Shown: piece by piece, positions 46,882-60,100 of the stretch
Layout: the number at the start of each line of letters is the position of its first letter
Numbering within the stretch: the first letter of the stretch is position 1
From: Rhododendron vialii
Lineage: Eukaryota; Streptophyta; Magnoliopsida; Ericales; Ericaceae
Reading direction: 5' to 3'
Assembly (NCBI RefSeq): GCF_030253575.1
Contig: NC_080562.1
Span: 30,893,852 to 30,957,851, forward strand
Length of the DNA stretch: 64,000 nt
Program-made: the position numbers and the translations under genes
The notes under the pieces: model-generated
The model's database searches: none
Seen by the model: only the letters and a program-made list of their open reading frames with translations
Told to the model about the DNA's origin: nothing

Positions 46882-48420
46882 GCTGCTATTCCCCCCCCCC
46901 CCCCCCCCCCCCAACACACACCCCCCGGCCCCACCTTTGTTTTCCCGAACTTCCCCCCCCCCTCTCTCTCCCTTTTCTTTCTTTCTTTCCTTACAGTTTC
47001 TTTTTTTTTTTCCCTTTTCTTTTCAGTTTGGTTTTTTTTTTTTCATTTTATTTCCTTTTCTTTCTTTCCGGTTTGATTTTTCTCTCTCTTTAATAATAGG
47101 TTCAAGTTTAATTCTAGGTTTTGTAAAGTAATTAAGAGAAAAAAGTGTTTCAATTGATCATGTTTATACGACTGTTTTATTTTTCTTTTTTTTGTCCTTT
47201 ATAGATTAAAAAATATAATTACGAAAATAAGTGTTTCAATTTTCAATCCGTTTGAACCAGTGCAAAGATGTTATTTTTCTGATTATTTCATCCTAAATGG
47301 TCGTAATAAATTTTTGGCTCCAAGGCCTTTCAATGAACACCCTAACCCTAAGAGAGTCCTGAAACTAAATAATGAGTCTTAGGGTGCTCGTTGAAAGGCT
47401 GTGAAGCAAAAAATTCATTAAGATTACAATTAGTATTCGGGAACTAATTACGAAATGTATTTTGCAAACGACGTACTAATCCAGAATACAAATGTTATAT
47501 TTAGGATTACTTTTTTTAAACTATAGTACAATTTAATAAATTTGTTAACCATTATTTAGCATAGATCCTCTTAACTGATTCTGTAGTATGTTGCTTCAAA
47601 TCACGTTTCTACTCTATAGGATTGCAAATGGCTGGTTTCTATTTTTTTAAAAACTAAAACGGAAACGTTTCAGGGGTTTCGTAGGAGCTACTGTGTCAAT
47701 GGGAACAGCAGAGCCCTCGGGTCCCCCCTAATTTTTAATTTATTTTTTATTTAATTACTTATATCTTATTCATTTAATTTCTATAAATACACCCTTTGTA
47801 TATTTAAAAATATAATTCAAGAATTAAGTGCTTTAATTTTCAATTCAGTTAAATCAGAGCAAAGATCGGTTTTTTTATTATTTTATTTTAAATGGTCATA
47901 ATAAATTTTTTGGTTTAAGGCATTTCAACAAACACCCTAAGACTCATTATTTAGTTTCAAGACTCTCTTAGGGTGTCCATTGAAAGGTCTTGAAGCCAAA
48001 AATTTATTACAACTATTTAGGATGAAATGATCAGAAAAATAACATCTTTACACTGGTTCAAACGAATTGAAAATTGAAACACTTATTTTCGTAACTATAT
48101 TTTTTAATCTATAAATGACAAAAAAAGAAAAATAAAACAGTCGTATAAACATGATCAATTGAAACACTTTTTTTCTCGTAATTACTTTACAAAGCCTAGA
48201 ATTAGACTTGAACCTATTATTAAAGAGAAAAAAAATCAAACCGGAAAGAAAGAAAAGGAAATAAAATGAAAAAAAAATCAAACTGAAAAGAAAAGGGCAA
48301 AAAAAAAAAGAAACTGTAAGGAAAGAAAGAAAAAAAAGGGGGAGAGAGAGAGAGAAGGGGGGGAGGGTAGTTCGGGAAAACAGGTGGGGCCGGGAGGGGG
48401 GGGGGGGGGGGAGTAGCAAT
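46882..48420. repeat. Large inverted repeat with C/G homopolymer tips
   Basis: About 500-bp arms (46882-47395 and 47930-48420) are inverted copies. Each outer end has a C or G run of about 14-22 bases, followed inward by CGGCCCCACCT-like and then CT/TTTC-rich sequence. The roughly 530-bp centre contains a third, partial direct copy (about 47805-47945). A MULE-type long-TIR element is possible, but no target duplication is visible. Confidence 0.6.
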
Positions 48421-48571
48421 TTTCTCATCTTTCTCTCCCCGCTTGTCTGCCAGTGCCAGGTACTTGTGTGCTAAGTTGTGCAGTAAATTTCATCGGAAAA
48501 AAATTGGGACGCTTTGATCTCAAAATCCATATAACAAGGGAGGGATTTTTCCAATATAATATTGAGTACTG

Positions 48572-48882
48572 CTATATACACCGACCATTTTGGACCGAAA
48601 CCGTACCGACGGCCGCGCGCGGCCGTCTCCGGCCACCGGACGGCCGATCCGAGCCGTCCAAAAATTTAAAAAAAAAAAACCGAGGGGCCCAACGCGGGAA
48701 TCAACGTCATCCGATGTGTGTAGGGTGCTTGATCTAAACACCCTATTTTTCGTGTATATATTGATTCCCGCGTTGGGCCCCTCGGTTTTTTTTTTAAAAA
48801 TTTTTGGACGGCTCGGATCGGCCGTCCGGTGGCCGGAGACGGCTCGGTACGGTTTCGGTCCAAAAATGGTCGGTACACATAG
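48572..48882. mobile_element. GC-rich foldback MITE
   Basis: Arms of about 130 bp (ACCGACCATTTTGGACCG outward, GGGCCCAACGCGGGAATCAA inward) surround a loop of about 60 bp. Both arms contain GATCCGAGCCGTCC or its complement. Noncoding, and much more GC-rich than its surroundings. Confidence 0.75.
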
Positions 48883-49190
48883 GATTTTCCTATAATATTT
48901 GCTCCCCAAACAAATTTCAACCCTCCATTCTTAAAAATCCAATGGTCTAATTTTATCCCTCTCACAAACTAACTTTTGGATGGCATTTTCGTAAATAGTG
49001 TGTCATACTGGGGCTAAGAACAAAGATGGCATTTCAGTAAATATCAATTTGATTTAGGGCAATTCTATAAAAGTGGCAAATGGCATTTTGGTAAAAACTC
49101 TGATTTTGTTTTCAAAATTTGAAAAACACGTAAATGTTCCTAAAATTGCTTTTACTTTCCCCTTTCTACCTTATCTCTCTCTCTCTCACC

Positions 49191-49465
49191 GAGGAACAAC
49201 GTTCATGTAGAAGGTCTCCGGTCTGAACGAACGAACGAGGAGCTCACCGTGGTGGAGCGCAACCTCCTCTCCGTCGCCGACAAGAATATCATGGGCGCCC
49301 GCCGCGCCTCCTGGCGCATCATTTCCTCCATTGACCAGAAGGAGGAGTTCTGCGGCAACGCCGTCCATGTTGCCACCTCTAGCTCTCCTTGATCTATGAA
49401 CTGCTCGATTCCAAGCTCATCCCGTTCGCCACCTCCGGAGACTCCGGAAATCACTCTTGGTAAGT
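49191..49465 (+). pseudogene. 14-3-3 protein gene fragment
   Basis: The plus strand reads [20 protein letters not shown], then [16 protein letters not shown], unmistakably 14-3-3 (the family has [27 protein letters not shown]...SIEQKEE). Before it, a GAGGAACAACGTTCATG stretch resembles the N-terminal EENVYMA region joined directly, so the intervening helix is missing. After it, a frame change leads into IYELLDSKLIPFATSGDS, the next 14-3-3 block, and then a GTAAGT donor-like site. The fragment is broken and lacks the remaining two thirds of the protein. It sits upstream of a Helitron 3' terminus and may have been captured by it. Confidence 0.8.
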
Positions 49466-52400
49466 TCTACGAAATTATTTTCTCAAGTTTTGTGATTTTT
49501 ATTGTTACTCAGGCTTTGGAGCAGTGTAGTTTGTGGTTGTGCTAAAGTGCATGGTTGAAATTTTTGGCTTCGGAGCTGTGTAGTTCGTGGTTGTGCTAAA
49601 GTGCATGGTCGAAATTTTTATTGTTACTTGCTCACCACATGTTCGGTAAAAGTCCACAATGGAAGCAATTCCTGAAATTGACCACATGGTGGTTATATTT
49701 TCTTTCACTCGAAATTTTTGAAATCGAAGGCAATCTGGATTGTGGCTTTCAGTCAAGGGCCAATTTGAACCCATACATATACTCTTAGAAAACTACCGAT
49801 TAAATAAAAAGTTCCTTAGAAAATCCATAACTGTACCAATACTCTCATGTAGGCACAAGCAGGGTAGAATGTTACTTGGAGCCTAAGTAGGACTGGCTGT
49901 GAGAAGCTATAGTCATTCTATTTTGCTTTCTACAATTTACTGTGATTAGTAAGCTGTAAACTAGAGTATTGTCCTTGAGTATTAATATTAGTTCGTTGGC
50001 TACAAGTTTCTTCGTTTGTGTATTTTGGTTAGGTTATTCTAACCAGTTTGTGCACACAGTTTTCTTCTCTTAGCAAGGACAATGGGAATTTGAATCCTCA
50101 CGCTTTAGGAAATGGAGAAAGAAATGGTGTGGACACCATTGAATAGGTAAGTCAGTTGGTTCATTTGTTTGAGAGATTTTAGATGTGAAGTTCACTTTTA
50201 ATTTTTCTTAGTTTGCTTTGGTTTCTTTTATCATTGGCCTTATTACTCAAAAGTACAGATTGACACCATTGAATGTAATTCCCGAAGCTGTGGATGGAAA
50301 ATCGAGTGCCACATTGACTTTCATATACAATCAATCATTACTTCAATTTTTTTTATACTTTGAGTGCAGAGTGCATCTGGTCCATTTCCCCTTCTCCTTT
50401 GTCTCCCATCGGCATGGGAGCGAGGTCAAGGAAGGACTAGCAGAACACTCTTCTATCTCCTCTTTTTCTCCATATCTACTTCTTCTCCTAATCTTTTACG
50501 GACACCACCATACCTACACTGCCCAAACTGCAACATTGACTGTTGAGTTCGTTTTACAGATTTTGGGATTTGGAATTAATTGGATGTATGAATTGGGTGT
50601 ATGGAAAATTTTCTTTTGTGTTGTATCGTGTCTGTCTTGGCTCTGCGTTTGTTTGCCAAATTCACATGATTTTCTCTTTTTCATGTTCATCATTATATAT
50701 TTTTTTCCCGGTTAAACGGAAATTCATGTTCATCATTATATGCACGTTAGATGTCTGATATAATATCCTCATGTATGACTTTCGCTTCGTGCTTTGTATT
50801 TCTATTCCAACACACTGGTATGAAGGGTAAACAATTGAAAACCCCCGTCACTATTTGATCTATTGGACCCGATTTCATGTTTATTCATAATAAATTAACA
50901 CGTTTTTCAACATTAGCAATGGAATTCAGTTATAGGTTGCAAAATATGTTACAAGCAACTCTTTTTTTCATCTATTCCTCCTCCATCTTTCCTTCGCACA
51001 CACACGGTGAAGAAATTGTATTTATTACATGAAACGAGACTTTAGGAGGATTACAAAAGACTTTATATCTCTCTGCATATCAATATCATTGGGTTTTTTT
51101 ATATAGGAGAATTAAATGAGGCGTCCGCGTTTAGCGGGGAAGATGAGATGCTGATGTTCCGATCTTTGCAACTTCAGGTAGTATTTTTGGGCTTCTTTTC
51201 CACATTTACTTATTCGTATCATTTCTCTGTTCATCTTTTATATCTCTTGATCATGCATAAAATGGTTTTTGCTTAGTCAATTGTGATACTTTATTTAGTT
51301 TGTTAAAAAGAAAGGATGCTATTTTTCTCCATTGGTGTTGACATGTTGCTTACATGAGATTGGGTGACCCTTTTGTGTTTGGATGTTATCATCTGTGAAA
51401 TAAAGAACAAGGATTAAACACACACAAAAAAAAAAAGTGAATTGCGATCTCTACTTTTAAGAGAGATCGCCCCTCGCTCTTCTATTTCAATTTCGAGTAA
51501 GTTTCTCCTCTATTTTCTCAAGTTCCAACAGCGAGAATACAACCCATGGCCATTTTTGTAGGGTCTTGGTATTTGTGAAATTTTATTTGGTAAAAAGAAA
51601 TGAGTCGAAATCCCTTGGGCAAATATGAATTTTGTTAGTACTTTTGTTGGCTATTTTTTCATTTCTTTTTCAGATCTTTTTGTCCCCTCCAAGAGTTGAT
51701 TCTTTTGTGCATTTGTGGCCTTCTTGAAGTTGCATTAGACATAAACAGTTCTAAGGGAGAGAATGCGTAGTATATATCCAAAAGAAAATTCCTTTTCTTT
51801 CAATCTTGACTCTCCAATTCTACACATCCAAGGGTCCAAAATGTCCCTCTCACAAATTAACTTTTGAATGGCAGTTTGGTAAATAATCTGTATTTTTTAA
51901 ATGTCAAAAGAAGGAAGTGGTTAAGGGCTGAGATTGAAACCAGGAGGCTTCATGGTTGAGGTTTCGAAGCCCTAGCTATAGTTTTTGTGAGGTTTGAATT
52001 CTTCTCCTTATTTTTTCTGTCTCTTTTTTCAGTTAAAGGAGTTTTATCATTCACATCCAGCATGGCATGATCTTTTTTTTTATCAGAAATTGGTGGTTAA
52101 CAGGGTGTTTGGTGAACCATCAATCCCGCCAAAAGTCGACCACTTCTGTTGCTCTCAGAGGAAATCGTTGGGTGGCCAAACCCATGCATTTCAGGAGAAT
52201 CTAACAGGTATAACTTTCCTATTAATCAGATGATTTTGTTTTACATCTAATGGCTCATTTGCTATTCCATTATTGTAGACTTTACATTGCTACTTTTGAA
52301 TCATTGGGTATCAGCTTGATTTCCTTGCCATGGCCCGTTAATGTACAGAAACACTTTCGCAATTTTTGTATAGTGATTTGTGCTATACTTTGTAGCAATT

Positions 52401-54287
52401 TTCATGTTCGGATTTGAAAATAAAAAATCATCATTGGGTACACGTTAGACAATGCAGACCAGAATGGTGGTTATGCACTGCACATTCTTCTAAACAAAAT
52501 TCATCAAGTTTCTTTAAAATGTTGATAATAGCGGCCATTATACGAGCTAATTTTTGTTTGTCCCTATGAAATGTACTGCATAAGACCTTAAGCAAAGAGG
52601 AAGAAACGGCTTAAGAAAGACACAACTTCAAAGATAAAGTCATTGGTCGAGGAGGTAAAGTGAGGTTGCACTGGCCTTTATGTCCATGTTCTTCTGGTCT
52701 GTTCTTTTGCTATGGGAATATTGACCTAGCAGATCTTTGCCACATATTGTATATTGTTAGTCTTACCTCTTAAGAAAGGTTTCCTCTCTTGAGCAATTTT
52801 GTGACTTTGTGGAGGTTTTTTATGTGGGAGGAAGTGCATAGGTGGGGTTTTTCTTTGTGTTCTTTCTCTCCTTTAGATGGCAGTCTACAGCTATCGCAAT
52901 TATCTAAGATTCTGAATTGTTAGAGTGCCTATTTGTTCTGTCTATTAGCACTAGCATAGATTACTATGGTTTCGGTTTTTAATACAAAAGTTTTTTATTT
53001 GGACATGTATGTAGTCGCTCTTGAAACAAGATTTCTAAATAGTTAACCATCCATTGTTATTCATTTATAGCACGTCTAAGCTCCACCAAGTAATACTTCA
53101 CAAAACTTCAACCTTTTGTATGTTCGAAGTGCCTGACAAAATGTAGAGCATTCTATGCTTTAGTTGTAGTGGATTCAAAAGGGGGTGTTGTATGATCTCT
53201 TTAGTCCATTCAGGGAGGGCCGACGAGAAATCCAACACTGTGGTCCTTTTTAATAAAAAATTCAACATTCTTTTAAATTTAATGGGCACGCCCATATGTG
53301 TCGTCAACATGGTGCACGTCTCCGTAGTGTCCAACACGTGACATTTGTTAGTTTAGCATTTTTTTTGTTAACATGGAAAGCATACCTATGCTAAGACTTG
53401 ATCATCCGGACCGCTACAGATTGTATGATTTTTCTGTAAAACACACGAGCATTAGCCTCAAAAGTATAATGGCCCCATTGGCTTTCTATAATACACATCA
53501 AATACACAAGATTGATTTGCATTCTTTGACTTTGGCAATTCTTCGATGAAGTAAAGTATAAAAAAAAATCATATTTTGCCTCGCATCTTAAGCTGGTAAC
53601 CCTTCTTACTGACATAAGTATGATTTTTATTTTATTTTTTCAGTTGTTAATGATTTTGGAGATGGAGCTATTAGGTCCTTTGTTAGACAGATGAGGTCAA
53701 TAGTAAAATAGAGTAGTTGGTTTAGATTAGTACGAGGCATAGCACATACAATTGTACAGTTTATTTGATTTGTATTCCCTAACTTAAAAAAAAATTTGCT
53801 TGATTGAATTGGAATTCAATGCACTAAATTTTGATGATCCTATGTAGAATTTTTGAGAATTGAATGAGCCAGGGTTGTTGGTCGATGCATTTGAATTAGT
53901 GTCTTCAGGCATAGGCCCATTTGCTATTAGAATTATATCTTAGTTAGCATTCTCTGGAGAGGTTTGATGAATGTGCAAGTTTTTTGTATCTAACTTAATT
54001 GATGAAATGTTCGAACTGCTCTATGCATATTTCGCGGAGATTAGGGAGGTTGAAAGAACAGATCGTTATGCAGTGATTTAATTTGGTTAGGTTATGATCA
54101 TTTTTTTTTTTTTTGTGAAACTTAGACAGCTCTTTTTTTGTTGTTGACATCTTTGAAATTCACTTATTTGAAATTGATTAGATGTACTCTGTTTGAAACA
54201 TATTTAAAAAAATAATTCTTGAAAAAGACAGGTTCGTTATTGAGTTGGTTAGAAGCATATAATGGTAATTCAATTTAATTGTTTTCA
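49466..54287. other. Gene-poor stretch, possible Helitron body
   Basis: No gene can be assigned. The composition is intron-like and T-rich, with short exon-like islands (51125-51178 and 52095-52210) bounded by AG and GT but without recognisable products. There is a tandem duplication of about 50 bp at 49518-49610. CCCTCTCACAAATTAACTTTTG at 51844 repeats a motif at 48958. If the Helitron end at 54330 belongs to a large element, this is its body, but the 5' terminus was not found. Confidence 0.35.
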
Positions 54288-54330
54288 AAACGTGTTGCGC
54301 CGTGCCTTCAGGCACGGGCTCATCCACTAG
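54288..54330 (+). mobile_element. Helitron 3' terminus
   Basis: A perfect 7-bp hairpin (CCGTGCC, loop TTCA, GGCACGG) is followed 13 bases later by CTAG and a T, the standard Helitron 3' end and insertion context. The next base to the right is copia integrase sequence, so the Helitron inserted into the copia element. Confidence 0.7.
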
Positions 54331-56577
54331 TATTTGACTGTTGCGTCATATTGAGTTCGACACATAGATAAAAAAGTCTTGAAGTGAGAGAACACTTCAG
54401 ACTTGTGACGCATAAAATATACCCATGTATAACGAGTACAATCATCAATAAACAAGACAAAATATCTATACCCTAGTCTAGACAGAACGGGAGAGGGACC
54501 CCATACATCACTATGAATCAAATCAAAGGGTGAAGTTTTAACATCAGAATGCACAGGAAAAGGCAAATGGACACTTTTACTTAAAGAGCAACTAATGCAA
54601 GATTTATTAATACTGCCCAATGAGGAAAGATTATATTTCAAAAAACCGGAACTAAACAAATTATCTAGCTTTTTGGCATTAGGATGCCATAGCCTACGGT
54701 GCCACATATGCCAAATTTTATTGGAAACAGAAACATCAGAATCAAAATGAGTAAATAAGCAAGTGCCACTGATTGGCCTCTCAAACTCCAAAGCAAACGG
54801 GCGACCAATCCTACGACCCTTCCCTTTCACTGTCCCAGTGCGACGGTTCTGTATAAGACATCCATCACGAGAAAAAGAAACAATGTGATCATCATCAACA
54901 AGTTGGCCCACAGAAACAAGATTAGTTGTAAGCTTAGGAACTAGAAAAACATTGGGTAAACAAAAAGAGGATTTAGGTGTAATAGACAAAGATAGGTTGT
55001 TTATTCCTACGATTTCCAACTTGTCACAATTTGCTGTAAGGATCTGGTTATGTCCTGAATAAGGTTTGGCGGACGTGTGACTCACATGTCTTCCAGTCAT
55101 GTGATTGGATGCACCCGAGTCAATTATCCAAAGAGGATTGATTACCGGAGATAGATGAGAATTTTTACCAGACAAGCCAATAGCGGAGAAAGCCGAGGAA
55201 ATAGCCGAGGATACAGAGCTTTGTACCAACTGTCGAATATCATCAGAAATCGGTGTTGGTTGACATCCCACTGTGTCGGAGCTACTAGAAGAGGATGCAG
55301 TTAACTTTGCATCATTACCCGACCCATCCAATGAAACGCTCGCGGCATGGTAAACACGATGATTTGATTTCTTTCGGTTGAAATTTTTGCTCCCTTTTTG
55401 TTGAAGATCTGGACAATCAGTCACAATGTGGCCAGTCTCTTTGCAATAGACACAAGTGTTCTTCTTTTTACAGTGTGATACGACATGCCCAAACTCCTTG
55501 CATTCGAAACATTGTGTCTTTGAAAAATCCTTTGGAAGAGGTTTTCCATAGCCCTGTTTGGCAATGAAAACTGACTCTACAGTCCTTTTCCCTTCCAGAG
55601 TAGCTTGTGTTGCAATCCTTGTCTCTTCACGAAGGACATCTCCCAAAACCATATCCATTGTTGGAAGCGTCCCACGATTTAAAATGTTCCCCCGAATATT
55701 CTCGTAATCAGATCGCAGTTTCATCAAAAACTGCATCACTTTCCTCTCATCGTACACGTTCTTGAGGCTTTGTATACAACAAGCATTGGTCATATTTGCC
55801 AGGTTCACAAACTCATATTCAGCCCATAAATCCATAAAACCAGCATAATATTCCTGGATACTTTTCTCACCATGGTCATAGTAAAAAATATCATTCTCAA
55901 TCTGGAATTTTCGTGCGAGGTTGGATTGTTGGTACACCTTCTCAAGGTAATCCCACATCTCTTTCGCTGTACGAAGTCCTCTCATGGGAAGTCCAATGTT
56001 TGTATCCACCGACCCCAAAATCCATGAAACAACTTTAGCATTATTCACCTTCCATTCATTTGTCTTTTTAACATCAGTTGCATTAGGTATTGCTTCAGTT
56101 CCGTCAACATAACCCCACAACCCTTTTCCCTCAACAAAGAACTGAAAGTGGAATCGCCAGATTGAATAATTTTTCCCATCTAACTTTACAGCCAAGGTTT
56201 CCCCTCTATCAGAAGCCATTCGAAAATACTGAAAAAATCTGAGATCGAAACTCGAACAAAGAAAACCTAAACCTTTGAAGAGGTTCTGGAAACAGATCAA
56301 GACTACGACAAGAAACTAGAATACTCCTACCTGAGATCGAAACTCGAACAAAACTTAATCCTTTGAAGAGGTTTGGATCGGAGTATGCTCTGATACCATG
56401 TAAATGCCAGTATACAGCAGCAGCAGCAGCGAGAAGAAGTTTGCAGAAAATATGTTCAATTATCATTAGCCACCAAATAACGTCAAACTTATATCTAGGG
56501 TACAAGAGTTCTATATTTACATAAGAGCCCCTAAACTATTACAAGAAATACAATAAGAGTACACTAGTTTCCACACA
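54331..56577 (-). mobile_element. Ty1/copia retrotransposon, 5' portion only
   Basis: On the minus strand, a probable 5' LTR of about 179 bp (56577-56399, starting TGTGTGG) is followed by a tRNA-Met primer-binding site (complement of GCTCTGATACCA) and a gag-pol frame to the left end. It encodes gag, two zinc knuckles (CFECKEFGHVVSHC and CVYCKETGHIVTDC), protease (WIIDSGASNHMTG) and the start of integrase (HSDVWGP). Reverse transcriptase, RNase H and the 3' LTR are not seen in this window. A Helitron end abuts it, so the element predates that insertion. It is broken; age cannot be estimated without a second LTR. Confidence 0.85.
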
Positions 56578-57131
56578 AAAAAGGTTGTTAATTAAACCGT
56601 TATTGAAAACTGTTTCGTGAAATGTTTGTGGAACATGCATGCTCTAGCTAGGAAGCACTTGCCATTCCGCTTTCTTTTTAAACCTTCTTTTTCAAAAAGA
56701 AGGTAATTTCAAGCTCAAATATAATGAAAATGAAAAATAATTTTCTATCAAACAAGATCCATATTGGTAGGAAATTATTTGCGTAAACACATGATTTTTG
56801 AACTTGAAATTATCTTCCTTTGCTAAAAGTTCCTTTTTAAAGAAACTAGAATGGGGTTAAAGGATGTTTTCTGGAATTTTAATACTTATTGGATAGTAAT
56901 CTCTCATCTAATCATATGTTTTTTTTTCCAAATTCTTTCTAGAGCAATTTTTTAAAGGGCAGTAATCCATGAACTAGATAAACTCAGAACGAGATAAACA
57001 ATGTTTGATGCCTTTTAAGTTGGTGGGTGAGGTGTCACAACCAACCTCACTTTCCTGCCTACTCATGTCGACTTATTATTTTTAGCACTGAAAGTGACAT
57101 GTTCAATTTATACCAATAGTGCCTTGAGTTA
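56578..57131. other. Upstream flank of the TNL gene
   Basis: AT-rich and noncoding, with no repeat recognised. It probably contains the distal promoter of the receptor gene. Confidence 0.4.
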
Positions 57132-57139
57132 TATAAATA
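57132..57139 (+). promoter_or_regulatory. TATA box of the TNL gene
   Basis: TATAAATA lies 50 bases before the start codon. It implies a short 5' UTR of about 20-25 bases. This is the only TATA match close enough to the start. Confidence 0.5.
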
Positions 57140-57188
57140 ATTGATATCTTGGTCCTAGATTCCATTTATCTTTCTTGAGTTTTGTTCA

Positions 57189-60100
57189 ATGGCTGCCGTA
57201 AGATCCCTAGAAGCCTCTTCTTCAACTTCACCTTGTATCTATGATGTCTTCTTGAACTTCCGAGGGGAAGACACTCGAAAGTCTTTCACTGATCACCTCT
57301 ACACAGCATTGGACTATGCCGGATTTCGCACCTTCAGAGATGATGATGGAATTGAAAGGGGAGAAAAGATCAAGTCTGAACTGCAAAAAGCAATTAGAGA
57401 GTCGAGGATGTCAATAGTTATCTTGTCAAAGAACTATGCATCTTCAAGTTGGTGCCTTGATGAGCTTGTGATGATCCTCAAATGCAAGAGTACCTCTGGA
57501 CATGAAGTTCTTCCTCTTTTCTATGACGTGGATCCATCCCTAGTGAGGAAGCAAATGGGAAGTTTCGAAGAAGCATTTGCACGACATGAAGGGAAAATTG
57601 AAGCAGAAAGTGCTGGAAGGAGAAAGGAATGGATGAGCAAGGTGGAAGAATGGAGGGCAGCGCTAAGAGAAGTTGCTGATTTTGCTGGGATGGACTTACA
57701 AAATAGAGCTGATGGGTAATTTCCTTCCAAGTCCTTTTTCCTAATTACTAGTCTAGCATATGTTTTGTGAGTTTCGGATGATATTGACTCATGCCTGAAC
57801 CTTTTTTTTTAATTGTAGTTCTCGTTTTCTGAGATGGAGATTTCATAAGCAAATGATATCCAAGAGATTTTCTGGATGAAATTGTTTCATGCCAGGGCCT
57901 CTTGGATGTATTTGTATCATACCCAGGACCTTCTGGATAGAAGTTTACCGTTTTTGAGATGGAGGTTTTATAAGCAAATTATATTCCTACACAACCTTTT
58001 TTGTCCTTTTGATGTGAAACTATCTGTACATTATATAATTATATAATTTATGCTACGCAATTCGTAGTTTCAAAGCTACGATTAACTCAGCTAGAAAGTC
58101 TGTTAAAGGTTTTCCCATCTCTCTTAACAAACTGGACTGCGTTGGAAAAATTGTGAAAGCTCGAGTGTTGTGGGGGTCATGTTGGAATCTGAGAGCTAAG
58201 TTGGAGAAGCTATCGTTTCGTTTATGTTTAAGATTCTCTGTTTGAAGCTATTTGAAATTGTTATGCCTAGTAAATTCATTTCCAATCACAGTAGTCTTAC
58301 CAGAAACTTGGTCTTTGTTGACAAATAGCAAGAGTAGGAAAGCAGATTAATAGGAAAAAGAATTCTGCTTTTTGAACAAATCATTGTCAAAACACATTTA
58401 TTCGAATATGTTGAACTCATTTGGTTTTCAACAATGACAATAACAGAATAGTTTTATTTCGTACTGCTTGAGAATTTGCAATTTACTTCAAGTCTGAGTT
58501 ATCATTTATTGTGCTAATTTTTTCATCTTGATCGCAATCATTAGGCATGAATCGAGGTTTATAAAGAAAATTATCAAAGTAGTTGGAGACAAACTAAGTC
58601 GCACAATCATGGACATTGGCCCCTATGCGATTGGAATATGTTCTCGTGCAAGAGAAATTCAGTTTTGGTTAGAAGATGAATCAGCTGATGTTGGTGTAGC
58701 TGCAATTTGTGGGATGGGTGGAATAGGGAAGACTACCATTGCCAAGTTCCTATATAATTTAAACTTCTCAAGATTTGAAAGTAGCAGTTTCTTGGCAAAT
58801 GTTAGAGAAATTTCAAAACAACAGGATGGTTTACTTTGTTTACAAAGACAGCTTGTTTCAGATATTTTAAAGGGAAGGAAGGAGAAGATATCCAACGTTG
58901 ATGAAGGTATTGTCAAGATTAAAGAAGCCTTGCGTTTCAAAAGGGTTCTTGTGATTCTTGACGATGTTGATGAACCAGACGAGTTGTATGCAGTGCTTGG
59001 AATGTGTGATTGGCTATTTTTAGGGAGTAAAATCATCATAACCACTCGGCATGAGCGCTTGCTTAGACCTCATGAAGTCTGCAAGGTGTACAGGATTGAA
59101 AAATTGGATTATGACGAGTCCCTTGAGCTTTTCAGTTTGCATGCCTTTGGACAAAGCCATCCTGTTGATGATTTTGCGGACACCTCAAAGTTGGTGGTTG
59201 AACATTGTGAAGGGCTTCCGTTGGCAATTAAAGTTTTGGGATCTTCTCTATCTGGACAAAGCATTGGAGTATGGAGAAGTCAGTTAGAAAAATTGAAAGC
59301 AATCCCTGATAGGAAAATCCTTGCAAAACTCAAAATAAGTTATGATTCTTTACAAGACGAGCACGATAGAAGTTTATTCCTCCATCTTGCTTGTTTCTTT
59401 GTTGGGAGCGATAAGGACTTTACAATTACAATCATGGATGAATGTGAATTTTATACAGTGGTTGGGATTCAAAATCTCATTGACAGATGTCTGGTAACAG
59501 TTGATGGATACAACAAGCTGGTGATTCATCATTTGCTTCAAGAAATGGGAAGAGAAATAGTCCGTCAAGAATCACCCAATGAGCCAGGAGAACGTAGCAG
59601 ATTGTGTAATCATAAAGATTCCTTTAATGTTCTAAGACATAATACTGTAAGAATTTTTCTCCTCATGTACATATAGGAGTTGCTATGCTATTTACTTATC
59701 AATGTTCTCAACCCCCTCGCCCCCTTTTTTTGCCAGGGCACGAGAAAAATTGAAGGCCTCATTCTTGATACGAGTTTATTGAAGGCAAATATGTCTGCCA
59801 GGACAGTGTTTGGTGTCAATAGAAAATGCAGTTTGGAAGAATTCTTGGACAACTCATTATTGTCAAATATGTGGAATTCGCTTAAGAGATATCGTTTGGG
59901 CGTCTTCTCCCAGAACTCACTTGGCAATCCTCTGGCAGATTCAAATGAAATAGCTTTGGAAACTAATGCATTTGCAAAAATGGAGAATCGAAAATTTCTG
60001 AAGCTCAGTCATGTACAAATAAGCGGAAGTTATGAAAACTTTCCGAAAAAAATAAGATGGATGTGTTGGCATGGCTTCCCATTTGAATCCATACCAAAGT

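Noticed and set aside
46796-48428. Proline- and phenylalanine-rich open frames in the inverted repeat
   Set aside because: They are products of C/G homopolymers and CT/T-rich tracts; both arms give mirrored versions, as expected of a repeat.
48453-48965. Several overlapping open frames on both strands
   Set aside because: They are mirror images generated by the arms of the GC-rich foldback element.
49191-49465. A functional 14-3-3 gene
   Set aside because: It has an internal gap, a frame change, and no downstream exons for the remaining helices.
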